Source: Phaeocystidibacter marisrubri
Lineage (GTDB): Bacteria > Bacteroidota > Bacteroidia > Flavobacteriales > Schleiferiaceae
NCBI RefSeq assembly: GCF_008933165.1
Contig: NZ_WBVQ01000001.1
Coordinates: forward strand, 1,578,621-1,642,620
Direction: 5' to 3'
Length of the DNA: 64,000 bases
Shown: one piece after another, positions 54,565-63,276 of the stretch
Numbering within the stretch: position 1 is the stretch's first letter
Layout of the letters: each line of letters starts with the position of its first letter
Translations under genes and position numbers: made by a program
The notes under the pieces: model-generated
Told to the model about the DNA's origin: nothing
Seen by the model: the letters and a program-made list of their open reading frames with translations, nothing else
The model's database searches: none

Positions 54565-55575
54565 ATGAAGAAGCTACTTTTACTAGCCTTAATCACCTCT
54601 AGCCTAACTTCTATGGCACAGGGTGTAAATCGCGAAAAGAACGAAGCGTACAAGGCGTATTTCGACAGTCTACAAACGATGGACTACGACTATTACTTGC
54701 CCATTTACGGCAAAGGTGCCTATCGGAGAGGTTTTGACCTTCAATTGGCCGCAGGCATTAGTCCGGTCTACTTTACACAAACCCAAGAAATCACCATTCA
54801 ATCTACGTCCATAGGTTTCAATGGTGGACAAAAAGTGGACATGAGTAGCTTCATCGAATTTGGACCTACTATCGCTACCACGCATGCTTATACCGTTCGT
54901 CCGGATATCTGGCTATTTCCCTTTCTAAACCTCTACGGAATTCTGGGCGGAGGAACCACCACCACAGAAGTCACCTTATTGAAACCCATTGGTTTTCAAA
55001 CTTCACAACATTTCACCGCTCAATCCTACGGCATTGGTGCCACCCTAACTGGCGCCGTGGGGCCCGTCTGGATTGCTTGGGATAACAACTACAACTTCGT
55101 GGATGTAGAAGCACTTGTTGAACCTGTGCCTGCCTTTAATTCTAGTCTTCGAGTAGGCCACAACTTCCTCAATCCCACACGCCCGGATAGATCCATGGCA
55201 ATCTGGGTGGGAGCTTTCTATCAAAAACTCCAAAACGACACGCGAGGCAATCTGCCCATCTCTGACATCTTCCCCAGTGTTGGCACGGGACAAAACATAG
55301 AAACCATGCGCGACTGGGCCAGCGGGCTCCCGCCAGCTCAACGACTTGTCGCCAATCAAATCATTGATAAAATCGAAGAATTTGGTCAGGGGAATGATGT
55401 TGGAAATGCCACGATCGACTACGAACTTCAAAAGAAAGTCACTGCGCCCTTCAACCTCATTCTAGGGGCTCAATATCAATTCAATAAGAACTGGATTGCG
55501 CGCACAGAACTGGGAGTATTTGGGAAACGAAGTCAGTTCCTACTCAGTTTGAACTACCGCTTCAACCTGATTTAG
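54565..55575 (+). CDS. Outer-membrane beta-barrel protein, unknown family
   Basis: A 336-residue exported protein (signal ends TSMAQ). A short hydrophilic start is followed by strand-rich sequence with Gly/aromatic alternation (FDLQLAAGISPVYFT, PFLNLYGILGGGTTTT, FTAQSYGIGATLTGAVGPVWIAWDNNYNFVDV) and closes QYQFNKNWIARTELG ... LLSLNYRFNLI, an outer-membrane protein ending. It follows the PorT-like gene after 6 bases, so the three-gene block 52859-55575 is probably one operon. Not recognised further. Confidence 0.75.
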   Translation: MKKLLLLALITSSLTSMAQGVNREKNEAYKAYFDSLQTMDYDYYLPIYGKGAYRRGFDLQLAAGISPVYFTQTQEITIQSTSIGFNGGQKVDMSSFIEFGPTIATTHAYTVRPDIWLFPFLNLYGILGGGTTTTEVTLLKPIGFQTSQHFTAQSYGIGATLTGAVGPVWIAWDNNYNFVDVEALVEPVPAFNSSLRVGHNFLNPTRPDRSMAIWVGAFYQKLQNDTRGNLPISDIFPSVGTGQNIETMRDWASGLPPAQRLVANQIIDKIEEFGQGNDVGNATIDYELQKKVTAPFNLILGAQYQFNKNWIARTELGVFGKRSQFLLSLNYRFNLI

Positions 55576-55590
55576 AAAATTGTGATCCTG

Positions 55591-55619
55591 ATAAAAAGTA
55601 CCTTCCTAAGTGGAGGCAC
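55591..55619 (-). terminator. Terminator of the FadL-type gene
   Basis: Stem GTACCTTCC/GGAGGCAC (55598-55606 with 55612-55619, one bulged base and one G-T pair), and TTTTTATC on the minus strand. Confidence 0.65.
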
Positions 55620-55641
55620 CTTCCATTCTATCTAGAACTGA

Positions 55642-56904
55642 TTATTTATCCAATTGCACCGTGGTTCCAACAGACACTCCAAAATAGCTCTGGTATTGAA
55701 TTGAATCTTCCGACCCAATTCTTGCCGCGCTCTCCAAGCCGCTAACAGCGTAGAATAGACCAATGGTATTCACAGAGTTTGCAATCTTCAATCGGCTTCC
55801 GCCCGAAACACTCACTAAGCTCTGCTGCCTCTCCTCACCGTTTACCACTTCCTTGTACGGGTTATAACTGATTCCAAAGTAAGAATCTATATCCTCTTTT
55901 ATCGTAGCGTTCAACCCTGTGCTTATTCGGATGTTCTCAGGACTCACAGGGTCTACAGGCGCCTCGCCTTCGTAATAATCATGCGTAACTTCCATGGCAT
56001 ACGCTACATCCATGGCCCAAAAGATTTTCTTTGAGACTTGATATGAAAACCCCAATCGAAAATCCATAGGATTCTTCTGGTGAACCTTCTTACCCACAAG
56101 ATCCAACACACTTGAAGTCGGAGGTGACGATCCATCGTTGATGTAAGAATACTGGTAATAATCTCCTGAACCCTCAAGGCGAATACTCGGTGAAGAAACG
56201 CGGAGTCCGAGCGCAAAATCCTCCCACTTCTTCTGGATCCCTACCACTCCAAAAAGCGTATACGACTCCAGCGTTTGACGAGATTGTGAAATACTCGCAA
56301 TGGTAGGGTCTGAGATAAAATAGCCATTCGACCCCGTGGTGAACAAGCTGTAGTAATACTGTCCGGTCAGCGTCAACCCAAGTGACCATCCGTTGCCAAG
56401 CTTCTTAGCAGTAGAGAGTCCGCCTAAGAAATACTCCTCTCTATAGTCCTGAGTAATGGTAATGTTATACGGATTTGAGGGACTATTGATAATCCAATCA
56501 TTCTTGCCCTCATAATTAAAGTGATACGGAACCAAAAGAGAGAAAGCCACCACCCAATCTCCAAAGGATCGGGTTCCAATCATGCTACTGGGAAGTGAGC
56601 GATAACCTGCCCCCTCAAAATCCAACTCATCATTCCCTAGGGTTACCAGTGGATCAGCTTTAAAATCAAAACTGAAGTAGGCATTTCCCGAAAATGAAAA
56701 GCTAGAACCTTCTAACTCCGTCAGCGCAGCCGGATTGTAATACACGGCCCCCGAAGAGCCATGTCCCCCCGTTCCGGTATTGGCCATCAGCGCCTCCTTA
56801 TCCCCTAAAGGCATAATGTTTTGGTTAAATCTCCCCTGCGATAATGCAGGAGCGGAAAGTACCCCCAACGCAAGCACTGCGAAAGACCGTGTAAACTGAT
56901 TCAT
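55642..56904 (-). CDS. OmpP1/FadL/TodX-family outer-membrane transporter
   Basis: A 420-residue outer-membrane protein with a signal peptide ending APALSQ. The N-terminal hatch region contains the family motif AVYYNPAALTELEGSSFSFS, and the barrel (about 14 strands) runs from there to the end with repeated aromatic-flanked strands; the terminal residues are VGTTVQLDK. FadL proteins let long-chain fatty acids or other hydrophobic compounds cross the outer membrane. It is a single gene; its terminator faces the plus-strand envelope operon. Confidence 0.88.
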   Translation of the reverse strand: MNQFTRSFAVLALGVLSAPALSQGRFNQNIMPLGDKEALMANTGTGGHGSSGAVYYNPAALTELEGSSFSFSGNAYFSFDFKADPLVTLGNDELDFEGAGYRSLPSSMIGTRSFGDWVVAFSLLVPYHFNYEGKNDWIINSPSNPYNITITQDYREEYFLGGLSTAKKLGNGWSLGLTLTGQYYYSLFTTGSNGYFISDPTIASISQSRQTLESYTLFGVVGIQKKWEDFALGLRVSSPSIRLEGSGDYYQYSYINDGSSPPTSSVLDLVGKKVHQKNPMDFRLGFSYQVSKKIFWAMDVAYAMEVTHDYYEGEAPVDPVSPENIRISTGLNATIKEDIDSYFGISYNPYKEVVNGEERQQSLVSVSGGSRLKIANSVNTIGLFYAVSGLESAARIGSEDSIQYQSYFGVSVGTTVQLDK

Positions 56905-57027
56905 AGTCAGGTAGTATGATTGTCCATTCTAAATATATGAAAATAGAGAGGGTGAAAGGATGACTTCACAGAGACGCCGAAAGGAGGCGAGAATTCAGGT
57001 ATGATATGGCTAGAGACCGCAGACCTT

Positions 57028-57213
57028 CTACCTACTCCTACTATACCAGTAAGCATTACCCATAAAAACTAGCGCACTTCCAAAGAATGGAAAAAGTACA
57101 ACCACCACTTCCCAAGTAGATTCATCCTCAAGATCAAATGCCTTGAAAATTCCTACCGTCAAGGCGAACAAAGCCAGTGCGATATTCAGAGAGATTTTAT
57201 ATTTCTTGGTCAT
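57028..57213 (-). CDS. Small two-TM membrane protein
   Basis: A 61-residue protein from the ATG at 57213 (the ORF upstream of it runs into the tRNA terminator). Two hydrophobic segments (ISLNIALALFALTVGIF and VVVVLFPFFGSALVFMGNAYW) flank an acidic loop (KAFDLEDESTWE), and it ends with a basic tail. No family recognised. It is the last core gene before the tRNA-Arg fragment. Confidence 0.55.
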   Translation of the reverse strand: MTKKYKISLNIALALFALTVGIFKAFDLEDESTWEVVVVLFPFFGSALVFMGNAYWYSRSR

Positions 57214-57245
57214 CTGATGAAGTACAGAAATATATCTAAACAAAA

Positions 57246-57275
57246 AAAGCCAAAGCAATTACGCCTTGGCTTTTT
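57246..57275 (-). terminator. Terminator of the interrupted tRNA-Arg gene
   Basis: Stem AAAGCCAA/TTGGCTTT (57246-57253 with 57266-57273) with T runs on both strands, directly after the tRNA 3' end in its own direction; the plus strand TTTTT could also work. Confidence 0.8.
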
Positions 57276-57279
57276 CTTG

Positions 57280-57322
57280 TGATCCGGATAGGATTCGAAC
57301 CTATGACCGTCTGCTTAGAAGG
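57280..57322 (-). other. 3' half of tRNA-Arg(TCT): probable attachment-site copy at an island boundary
   Basis: On the minus strand the 43 bases comprise the end of an anticodon loop with anticodon TCT (57317-57319), the 3' anticodon strand GCAG, a complete T-arm ATAGGTTCGAATCCTAT, acceptor 3' strand CCGGATC and discriminator A. The 5' half (acceptor 5' strand, D-arm) is absent: sequence upstream of the anticodon stem does not pair with the rest. Such 3' tRNA halves are left behind when a tyrosine-recombinase element integrates into a tRNA gene. The intact tRNA should be at the other end of the element, beyond 64000. Confidence 0.8.
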
Positions 57323-57747
57323 TAGATTACACTGAGTACTTAAAAATTTATATATCAGCAATTTAACCACTTTAAAATAACTTATCTAACAACAATTGTA
57401 ACAACATATGACAATAGCACACCGATTCCAGCCTGAGGAATATCTAGTTCTTTCAAATTGGGTTTATCGCCTATTTATAAGGCTTACGGGAAGCTTAGTT
57501 CTCTCCTTATGTATTGGAACTGTCGATTACCTATCTCATATAAGTTAGGACACTAAGTAAGACTTCAGTAGTGAATAGCTTTCCTCCCTGGCATTTACCT
57601 GAATTTTTAAACTGTATGAATATGGTATCCTTCATGCTGAAATCAGTTCAATCATCGAAAACACTTCGATTCAGTCTAAACTAGACGTTAGCTTGCCGAA
57701 ACAAGAGTACACCTCTTTCTAGGTGAAGGGGGGTAATAAATTCCATT
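57323..57747. other. AT-rich non-coding stretch just inside the island boundary
   Basis: About 425 bases without a supported gene. No integrase or excisionase frame was found here. Sequence is noticeably more AT-rich than the core to its left. Nothing else recognised. Confidence 0.6.
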
Positions 57748-58119
57748 ATGGCTTATTCAAATTGTTCTGACATGGAAGGATGTCAGACGTTCGTTTTTTT
57801 GAGAATTGGGGCTTCTCACTTTCGAAGTGTAAAATTTTCTGATATCGTTCTGATTGAGAGTGATCAACCAAGGAAACTGAAGATTTATTTTAAGAACGAA
57901 TCTGATATTAAATCAGAAGTTATTCGTAAAACATTATCCAAAATCTCAGACGAGTTGCCTAATTGTTTTTGGCGGATCAATCGTAAAACGATTGTGAATT
58001 CGAAACATGTCAATACGGTTTCTGATAAGTTCGATTACGTTCAGGTTGGTTCATTATTGTTAGACGTAGGACCTTCATTCAGGTCGAAACTACGAGCTAT
58101 TCTGAACGTTCTGGAATAA
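57748..58119 (+). CDS. Stand-alone LytTR DNA-binding regulator
   Basis: A 123-residue cytosolic protein consisting almost only of a LytTR domain (residues ~25-120: SVKFSDIVLIESDQPRKLKIYF ... FWRINRKTIVNSKHVNTVSDKFDYVQVGSLLLDVGPSFRSKL). The RINRKTIVNSKHV strand is the DNA-contacting core of this family. No receiver domain is attached. It precedes the Kelch/T9SS gene by 171 bases that contain a perfect 14-bp palindrome, so local regulation of that gene is plausible. Higher AT than core genes. Confidence 0.85.
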   Translation: MAYSNCSDMEGCQTFVFLRIGASHFRSVKFSDIVLIESDQPRKLKIYFKNESDIKSEVIRKTLSKISDELPNCFWRINRKTIVNSKHVNTVSDKFDYVQVGSLLLDVGPSFRSKLRAILNVLE

Positions 58120-58172
58120 CACTCCCGTTCCAAGTTTAAACAGTTTTAACGAAAGGGTTTTTTCATGTTGAT

Positions 58173-58186
58173 GTCATAATTATGAC
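58173..58186 (+). promoter_or_regulatory. Perfect 14-bp palindrome upstream of the Kelch/T9SS gene
   Basis: GTCATAATTATGAC, symmetrical about 58179/58180. It is flanked by ACAGTT (58140-58145) and AACTGT (58188-58193); the latter read on the minus strand gives ACAGTTGGT, a match to the LytTR half-site pattern. Confidence 0.5.
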
Positions 58187-58290
58187 CAACTGTCGAAATA
58201 ATAGACGCTCAATCCCTTGGTTGAAATAGATTCGATGCCTTAAAAACACTTTAACTAATTCGGTGAAATCGCCGTCAAACCAAATTTATT

Positions 58291-61200
58291 ATGCCTTTGA
58301 AGTTAAAAATTCTTACGCTAGGTTTTCTAGTGAGTTTACTTGGCTTTGGTCAGGTTGAACCTGTCTGGATAGACGGTCTTGTAAATCAAACGAAAACAGT
58401 TCCTGGCATTAAAGGCCTAGACTACCGAACAATAACCCCAGGAGCTCGTCAAGGCGTTGCTTTTGCTAAGAGCTCGAACGGAGATGTTTATTTTTTTGGA
58501 GGCTTGGGGTATGATGCTAATGCAAATTATGGGCATCTAAACGATTTATGGAAGTTTGATTCACAATTAAGCGAATGGGTTTGGATTTCAGGACAGACCA
58601 CTATCAATAGTCATAATCCATCAGTAACTGCTGGAACTCCATCATCTAATAATTTTCCGGGTGGTCGTGAGGGTGCGGCAATGTGGATAGATGAGAGTGG
58701 TGGTGATATTAGTATATATATATTCGGTGGTGCTGCATATGACTCAAATATTCTTTTCGGTGAGTGCAGCGATCTCTGGAAATATAGTGTGAATAATGGA
58801 ACTTGGACTTATGTCAAAGGGGGGTTGACTCGAATATGGGGTGGTTCTTACGGAACAAAAGGCACTTCCGCTTCAGGGAATTATCCTGGTGCTCGACAGA
58901 ACGCTTCTTATTGGCAATCACCAATCACAGGAAAGTTCTATATGTTTGGTGGAAGAGGTTATAATGGAGGTGGTTATTGTCAGTTAAATGACGTTTGGGA
59001 ATTCGACCCCTCTACTGAACTTTGGACCTGGGTTTCTGGGAGTAGCGGTCAATGTGCGCAAACTACAATTAACCAAAGTAGTGTTTATCATCCTTCAAAT
59101 ATTCCTGGCGCTAGAGAACGGACTGCTACTTGGGTTGTAGACAGTGTGGTTTATATTTATGGTGGATTAGGATATGGCAATACTTCTACTTACGGACACC
59201 TGTCAGATATGTGGAAGTATAGTATGGTTTCTAATAAGTTTAAGCCAATTGAAGGAAACACTGCTACATATGCAGTAAATATTAAATCATCGTATGGCAC
59301 AAAGGGTGTTGAAAATGGCTCAAATCTTCCTGGAGGTAGAGAAACACCTTTGTTCTGGGTTGAAGATAATACAAAACTTATGCTCATCGGAGGTGCTGGG
59401 TATGATCAATCCAGTTTTGGAAATTTAGCTGATGTATGGTCCTATGACATTAGTACAGACGATTGGACATGGGTCGGAGGTCAGTCAGGACTTAACAGGA
59501 CACCCGTTTTTGGAACGAAAGGAGTACAAAATAGCACTAATCTAATTGGAAGTGTTTATCGCGGTGTCGCATGGAAGGATGGCAACAGTTCCGATGTGTT
59601 TGTTTTTGGCGGTGCAGCAAAAGATAAATCGGGGCTTTTTGGCGAAATAAACGCGTTATGGAAGTACGATGTGTCGTCAAATTCTTGGATTTGGTTTAAA
59701 GGTGATGACGATCGTATTGCTGGAGGCATATATGGTACGCAGAATATTGCGGGATCTACTTGGAACCCCGGTCCAAGATCGGCTTCAGCGATCTGGATGC
59801 ATGATAATGGTGATTTGTATTTATTTGGAGGCGTAGGTATAACTAGCAATGGTGTGCGAGGTTACCTCAATGATTTATGGAAATATAACGTTGAAGAAAG
59901 GTACTGGACCTACCTTGGAGGAACATCTGATAATAAAGATACTAGAGCAACTTATGGAACCCAAAGGGTCGGTGATGTGAATAATATACCTTCCTCTAGG
60001 ATATATACAACTACTTGGCAAACATCAACTCATCTGTATTTGTTTGGTGGTTACGGAATGGATCAATCCAACACAAGCGGCTATACAAGATTGGCTGACA
60101 CCTGGAAGTACAATTTGTTAGATGGCAAATGGACTTATATAGTAGGTGATAAAGGTGCAATCTCATCAGGTTCTTATGGCACAATAAATGTCGAAAGTGC
60201 TACGAACTATCCATCTGCTCGTAATTCTGGCACAATTGCAAACGACGTTAATGCAGGGTATGTATATATGTATGGTGGTGCTGGTATAGCTACTGATATT
60301 GGCGGTGCGCAGATTGCCGATTTGTGGCGTTTTAACACAACTAATGATCAATGGACTTGGCTTAAAGGCACGGGTAGTGGTCTCGAATCAAGCTATAACG
60401 ATGGAATTAATTCTAACACGGCCACTAACAATCCTGGGTCAAGGGGTGGTGCTACGATGGTTTACTCGAATGGAGCAATCTATATGTTCGGGGGATATGT
60501 TAATAGTTCTAGCGGTGGTGGAGAATTTTCAAATGAATTATGGAAATGGAGTGGAGTTAATTGGACTTTTCTAGGTGGAGCTTACGGACCATTTAGCTGG
60601 AGTCATAACAATCTAGGAGTGCCGGATACGTTGTTCCCAGGGCCTAGAACCAGTACTTCCTCTGTGCTAGTCGGAGATAAAATGTACATTTTTGGAGGTA
60701 CAGGCTATGAAACTAACGGAATTAATTCTGGGTCATTAAATGACATTTGGATGTATGATATATCGGATTCTACATGGACATTTGTTGGAGGCGACGATGT
60801 GCTAAATGCTTCTGAGAATGCTGGCACAATGAATGAATTTAATTTAAGTAATTCTCTTGGTGCTTTTACTGAGAGAAGGTTTGTATCGAATACTACATAT
60901 GACCAAACTAAAGTATATTCGTTTGGCGGTTCACAAAACTTTGGACTCACTCTGTCTAATAAATTATGGGAAATCACTTTAAAAGAAGGTGAGTATTGTA
61001 TATGGGATGGTCAGAATTGGTCACCTAACAATCCGTCTTCTAGTGATGTTGCTGTTATTAAATCGAACACCGCTGTTCCTGGATCATTTAGTTGTAGCAC
61101 CTTGATTATTGATAATGGGTTTTCTCTTTCGTTAAATATTAATGACACGGTGACGGTTAATAAATCCGTTGTTAATAATGGATTAGGGATTCTTGGACAA

Positions 61201-62730
61201 GGTACTTTAAAGTTTAGTGGTTCAGAAGTTACTTATATATCTGGATTGATGTTGGATGTATATTGTAATGTAAAAGTAGAGAGTGGTACTGAATTAAAAA
61301 CTAATGCTTTATTAAAACTTGCTGTTAATTCTCCATCTGTAAGATCGACGCTATTTGGTGCGGGTACTGTTAATGGTGATGTCACTATGCAGGCATGGCT
61401 TGATTTAGATGGAGGTAGTTCGGATGGACGATACTATTATTTAGGTGCCCCAATGACTGATGTTTCATTGACTGATTTTGCTGAATCGGGCACAAATTTA
61501 AATACAAGCAATAGCCCGCAAGGATCTGTATGGGAGTGGGATGCTAGCAATGCATCTTGGATTCCAGCTTGCAATGGCAATGTAAATACTGTTCTGAACC
61601 CTGGAACTGGTGTAGCGATGTATGTTGGGTCCAATCAGTATGGTGACTTTGTAAGAGCTGATGCGGGAACAATAGAAGTTACCGGAACGATTGATAACGC
61701 AGATAAGAGTTGTTCTCTGGAATATAATGATGGACAAAGTTCTGGTCTACAATTCGTTGGTGGAACAGCTGTGTCTAATACTGAAGGATGGAATTTAATA
61801 TCAAATCCTTTTACTGCTTATTATGATTGGAATGGTCAGGTGGGTCAGACTGGTTTACATAACGCCATACATGTTTATAATGGAACTGGATATAGTTCAT
61901 ATGTTTCAAATGTTTCTGTAAATGGCGGAAGCCGATACATTTCACCATTTCAAGCGTTTTGGGTGCAGTTGGACTCAGACCCGGGTAGTAGTACTATGAG
62001 TTTGAACTTTCAGAGATCGAATTTAAGAATTAATACTGCTCAAGAGTTGTATAAGAATGTGGCAGATGGCGTATATATCAGTTTGCATGAAGTTCTAGAC
62101 TCTTTGAACCAAGATGAATTGTTTGTTGGATTCGATGCCGGTGCGACGGAATACTATGATTCAAAATTCGATGCTAGAAAATTACTTAATAATCCATCGG
62201 TTCCGACTTTCTATTCAGAAGCGTACGGAGAGTTTTATAGTATTAACAGAATTTCGACTTCTGATTCTGCCATTTTTAATGTCGGTCTTATTCACAGGAA
62301 TCATGGGGCCACTTGCACTATAGAAATAGACGATTCAGACTTGTATTCATATCGCAGTGTTTATCTTGAAGATAAACGAGATGGATTAATCCATAATTTA
62401 ACGAACTCTCCATATGTTTTCACTAATGACACCTCTTTTGTAGGTGAGCGTTTTCTAATATTCTTTTCCAATTCTCTTACATTAGATGAGAATACTCAGA
62501 ATGACCATGGTATCTACAGTTGGTCAAATGATGGTGTCTTGACTGTGCAATCAAATCTTGAAAAGAACTTCAGTGTAAATGTTTATGATTTAAGTGGTAG
62601 GTTCATCACGAATTCTAGTCAAGGTACAAGACATTCATTTAAATTACCTAATGGAGTTTACATGGTTCGTGTTTTCTTTGATGAAGGTTCTGAGTCAAAT
62701 CAAATTGTTTTAAAAGCAATCAATAATTAA
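58291..62730 (+). CDS. Kelch-repeat surface protein with T9SS type A sorting domain
   Basis: A 1479-residue secreted protein. Signal peptide ends LLGFGQ. Residues ~55-900 hold 12 Kelch-like blades of the form VYxFGGxGYD...LNDLWKYD...WTWxxG (first FFGGLGYDANANYGHLNDLWKFD, eleventh IFGGTGYETNGINSGSLNDIWMYD, twelfth degenerate), each carrying YGTKG...NxPGxR spacers. Residues ~910-1000 and ~1000-1400 are beta-rich domains without close match (the first has a TLIIDNGFSLSLN type), and the last ~75 (SWSNDGVLTVQSNLEKNFSVNVYDLSGRFI ... IVLKAINN) are a type A sorting signal. Twelve blades suggest two six-bladed propellers in tandem. Probably adhesion or carbohydrate recognition. It is an AT-rich island gene. 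Confidence 0.88.
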   Translation: MPLKLKILTLGFLVSLLGFGQVEPVWIDGLVNQTKTVPGIKGLDYRTITPGARQGVAFAKSSNGDVYFFGGLGYDANANYGHLNDLWKFDSQLSEWVWISGQTTINSHNPSVTAGTPSSNNFPGGREGAAMWIDESGGDISIYIFGGAAYDSNILFGECSDLWKYSVNNGTWTYVKGGLTRIWGGSYGTKGTSASGNYPGARQNASYWQSPITGKFYMFGGRGYNGGGYCQLNDVWEFDPSTELWTWVSGSSGQCAQTTINQSSVYHPSNIPGARERTATWVVDSVVYIYGGLGYGNTSTYGHLSDMWKYSMVSNKFKPIEGNTATYAVNIKSSYGTKGVENGSNLPGGRETPLFWVEDNTKLMLIGGAGYDQSSFGNLADVWSYDISTDDWTWVGGQSGLNRTPVFGTKGVQNSTNLIGSVYRGVAWKDGNSSDVFVFGGAAKDKSGLFGEINALWKYDVSSNSWIWFKGDDDRIAGGIYGTQNIAGSTWNPGPRSASAIWMHDNGDLYLFGGVGITSNGVRGYLNDLWKYNVEERYWTYLGGTSDNKDTRATYGTQRVGDVNNIPSSRIYTTTWQTSTHLYLFGGYGMDQSNTSGYTRLADTWKYNLLDGKWTYIVGDKGAISSGSYGTINVESATNYPSARNSGTIANDVNAGYVYMYGGAGIATDIGGAQIADLWRFNTTNDQWTWLKGTGSGLESSYNDGINSNTATNNPGSRGGATMVYSNGAIYMFGGYVNSSSGGGEFSNELWKWSGVNWTFLGGAYGPFSWSHNNLGVPDTLFPGPRTSTSSVLVGDKMYIFGGTGYETNGINSGSLNDIWMYDISDSTWTFVGGDDVLNASENAGTMNEFNLSNSLGAFTERRFVSNTTYDQTKVYSFGGSQNFGLTLSNKLWEITLKEGEYCIWDGQNWSPNNPSSSDVAVIKSNTAVPGSFSCSTLIIDNGFSLSLNINDTVTVNKSVVNNGLGILGQGTLKFSGSEVTYISGLMLDVYCNVKVESGTELKTNALLKLAVNSPSVRSTLFGAGTVNGDVTMQAWLDLDGGSSDGRYYYLGAPMTDVSLTDFAESGTNLNTSNSPQGSVWEWDASNASWIPACNGNVNTVLNPGTGVAMYVGSNQYGDFVRADAGTIEVTGTIDNADKSCSLEYNDGQSSGLQFVGGTAVSNTEGWNLISNPFTAYYDWNGQVGQTGLHNAIHVYNGTGYSSYVSNVSVNGGSRYISPFQAFWVQLDSDPGSSTMSLNFQRSNLRINTAQELYKNVADGVYISLHEVLDSLNQDELFVGFDAGATEYYDSKFDARKLLNNPSVPTFYSEAYGEFYSINRISTSDSAIFNVGLIHRNHGATCTIEIDDSDLYSYRSVYLEDKRDGLIHNLTNSPYVFTNDTSFVGERFLIFFSNSLTLDENTQNDHGIYSWSNDGVLTVQSNLEKNFSVNVYDLSGRFITNSSQGTRHSFKLPNGVYMVRVFFDEGSESNQIVLKAINN

Positions 62731-62741
62731 TAATCAAGAAT

Positions 62742-62832
62742 AATAGCTGGGAGTCTTCAGGCAATGTTTTTACAATACTTTAATTGATTCTGTTCATAGA
62801 ATTATTAATTAGAGTGAAGTCTCCTAGCTATT
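62742..62832 (+). repeat. Nested inverted repeat 1 (about 91 nt)
   Basis: Outer 17-nt arms AATAGCTGGGAGTCTTC (62742-62758) and GAAGTCTCCTAGCTATT (62816-62832) pair with one G-T pair and one T-T mismatch. Inside, TGATTCT (62785-62791) pairs with AGAATTA (62798-62804). A T run follows, so it may act as a terminator of the Kelch gene (stop at 62730). Confidence 0.6.
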
Positions 62833-62852
62833 TTTTAAAAAAAATCATAATC

Positions 62853-63026
62853 ATGCGAAGAAATGGATATTTATGGATTGCTACACTAATAGTGGTCTTT
62901 CTTCCGATGTCAGTAATGGCACAACCTGGTGATCCGGAAACTCCTGCTCCCTTTGGATTTATAGAAGTTCTAGCTGTAGCTGGTATGGCTTTAGGTGGAC
63001 GTCGAGTGTATAAGAATAGGAAATGA
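62853..63026 (+). CDS. Small secreted protein with PEP/PID-CTERM-like tail
   Basis: A 57-residue protein from the ATG at 62853. Signal peptide (RRNGYLWIATLIVVFLPMSVMAQ) is followed by a very short PGDPETPAP spacer, then a Pro-Phe-Gly motif, a hydrophobic helix (FIEVLAVAGMALGG) and a basic end (RRVYKNRK). That tripartite order (P/G motif, TM, basic) is like exosortase-type sorting signals such as PID-CTERM. No exosortase gene is in the window. It lies between the two nested inverted repeats, just upstream of a sorting-domain fragment. Confidence 0.6.
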   Translation: MRRNGYLWIATLIVVFLPMSVMAQPGDPETPAPFGFIEVLAVAGMALGGRRVYKNRK

Positions 63027-63039
63027 ATCGAAAGTCAAT

Positions 63040-63276
63040 ATGTTTTTTAGGTTCATAAATCAAAACAAAGAGAATATTATTTTTTTAGAGAACATGACCG
63101 AAGCATTCGATTCTATTGAAATAGTCAATTTGTATGGAAAAAAGTTGACTTTGGATGTTAGAATGATAAATGATTCGAAACTACTTGATTTAAGTTTCTT
63201 AAGGGATGGAATGTATCAGATTCGGGGTGTCTCACGGGTAGGATTATGCTTGTCATTAATCACTATTAAAAATTAA
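63040..63276 (+). CDS. Short protein corresponding to a detached T9SS type A sorting domain
   Basis: A 78-residue frame from the ATG at 63040. Residues ~14-78 (FLENMTEAFDSIEIVNLYG ... LLDLSFLRDGMYQIRGVSR ... SLITIKN) look like the SIEIYNxxGxx...LDLSxLxxGxYxVR of a type A sorting domain, but there is no upstream cargo and no signal peptide in this frame. A second frame (ATG 63023, MNRKSICFLGS) overlaps the upstream stop codon and stops after eleven codons; a single-base shift between the two frames would give a longer protein. So it is either a remnant or a frameshifted small gene. Confidence 0.5.
   Translation: MFFRFINQNKENIIFLENMTEAFDSIEIVNLYGKKLTLDVRMINDSKLLDLSFLRDGMYQIRGVSRVGLCLSLITIKN

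Noticed and set aside
57280..57400. Complete tRNA-Arg gene here
   Set aside because: Upstream of the anticodon loop no sequence pairs with GCAG or the CCGGATC acceptor strand; only the 3' half is present.
57323..57747. Integrase or excisionase gene at the island edge
   Set aside because: No frame of suitable length or motif is present; any recombinase must be outside the window.
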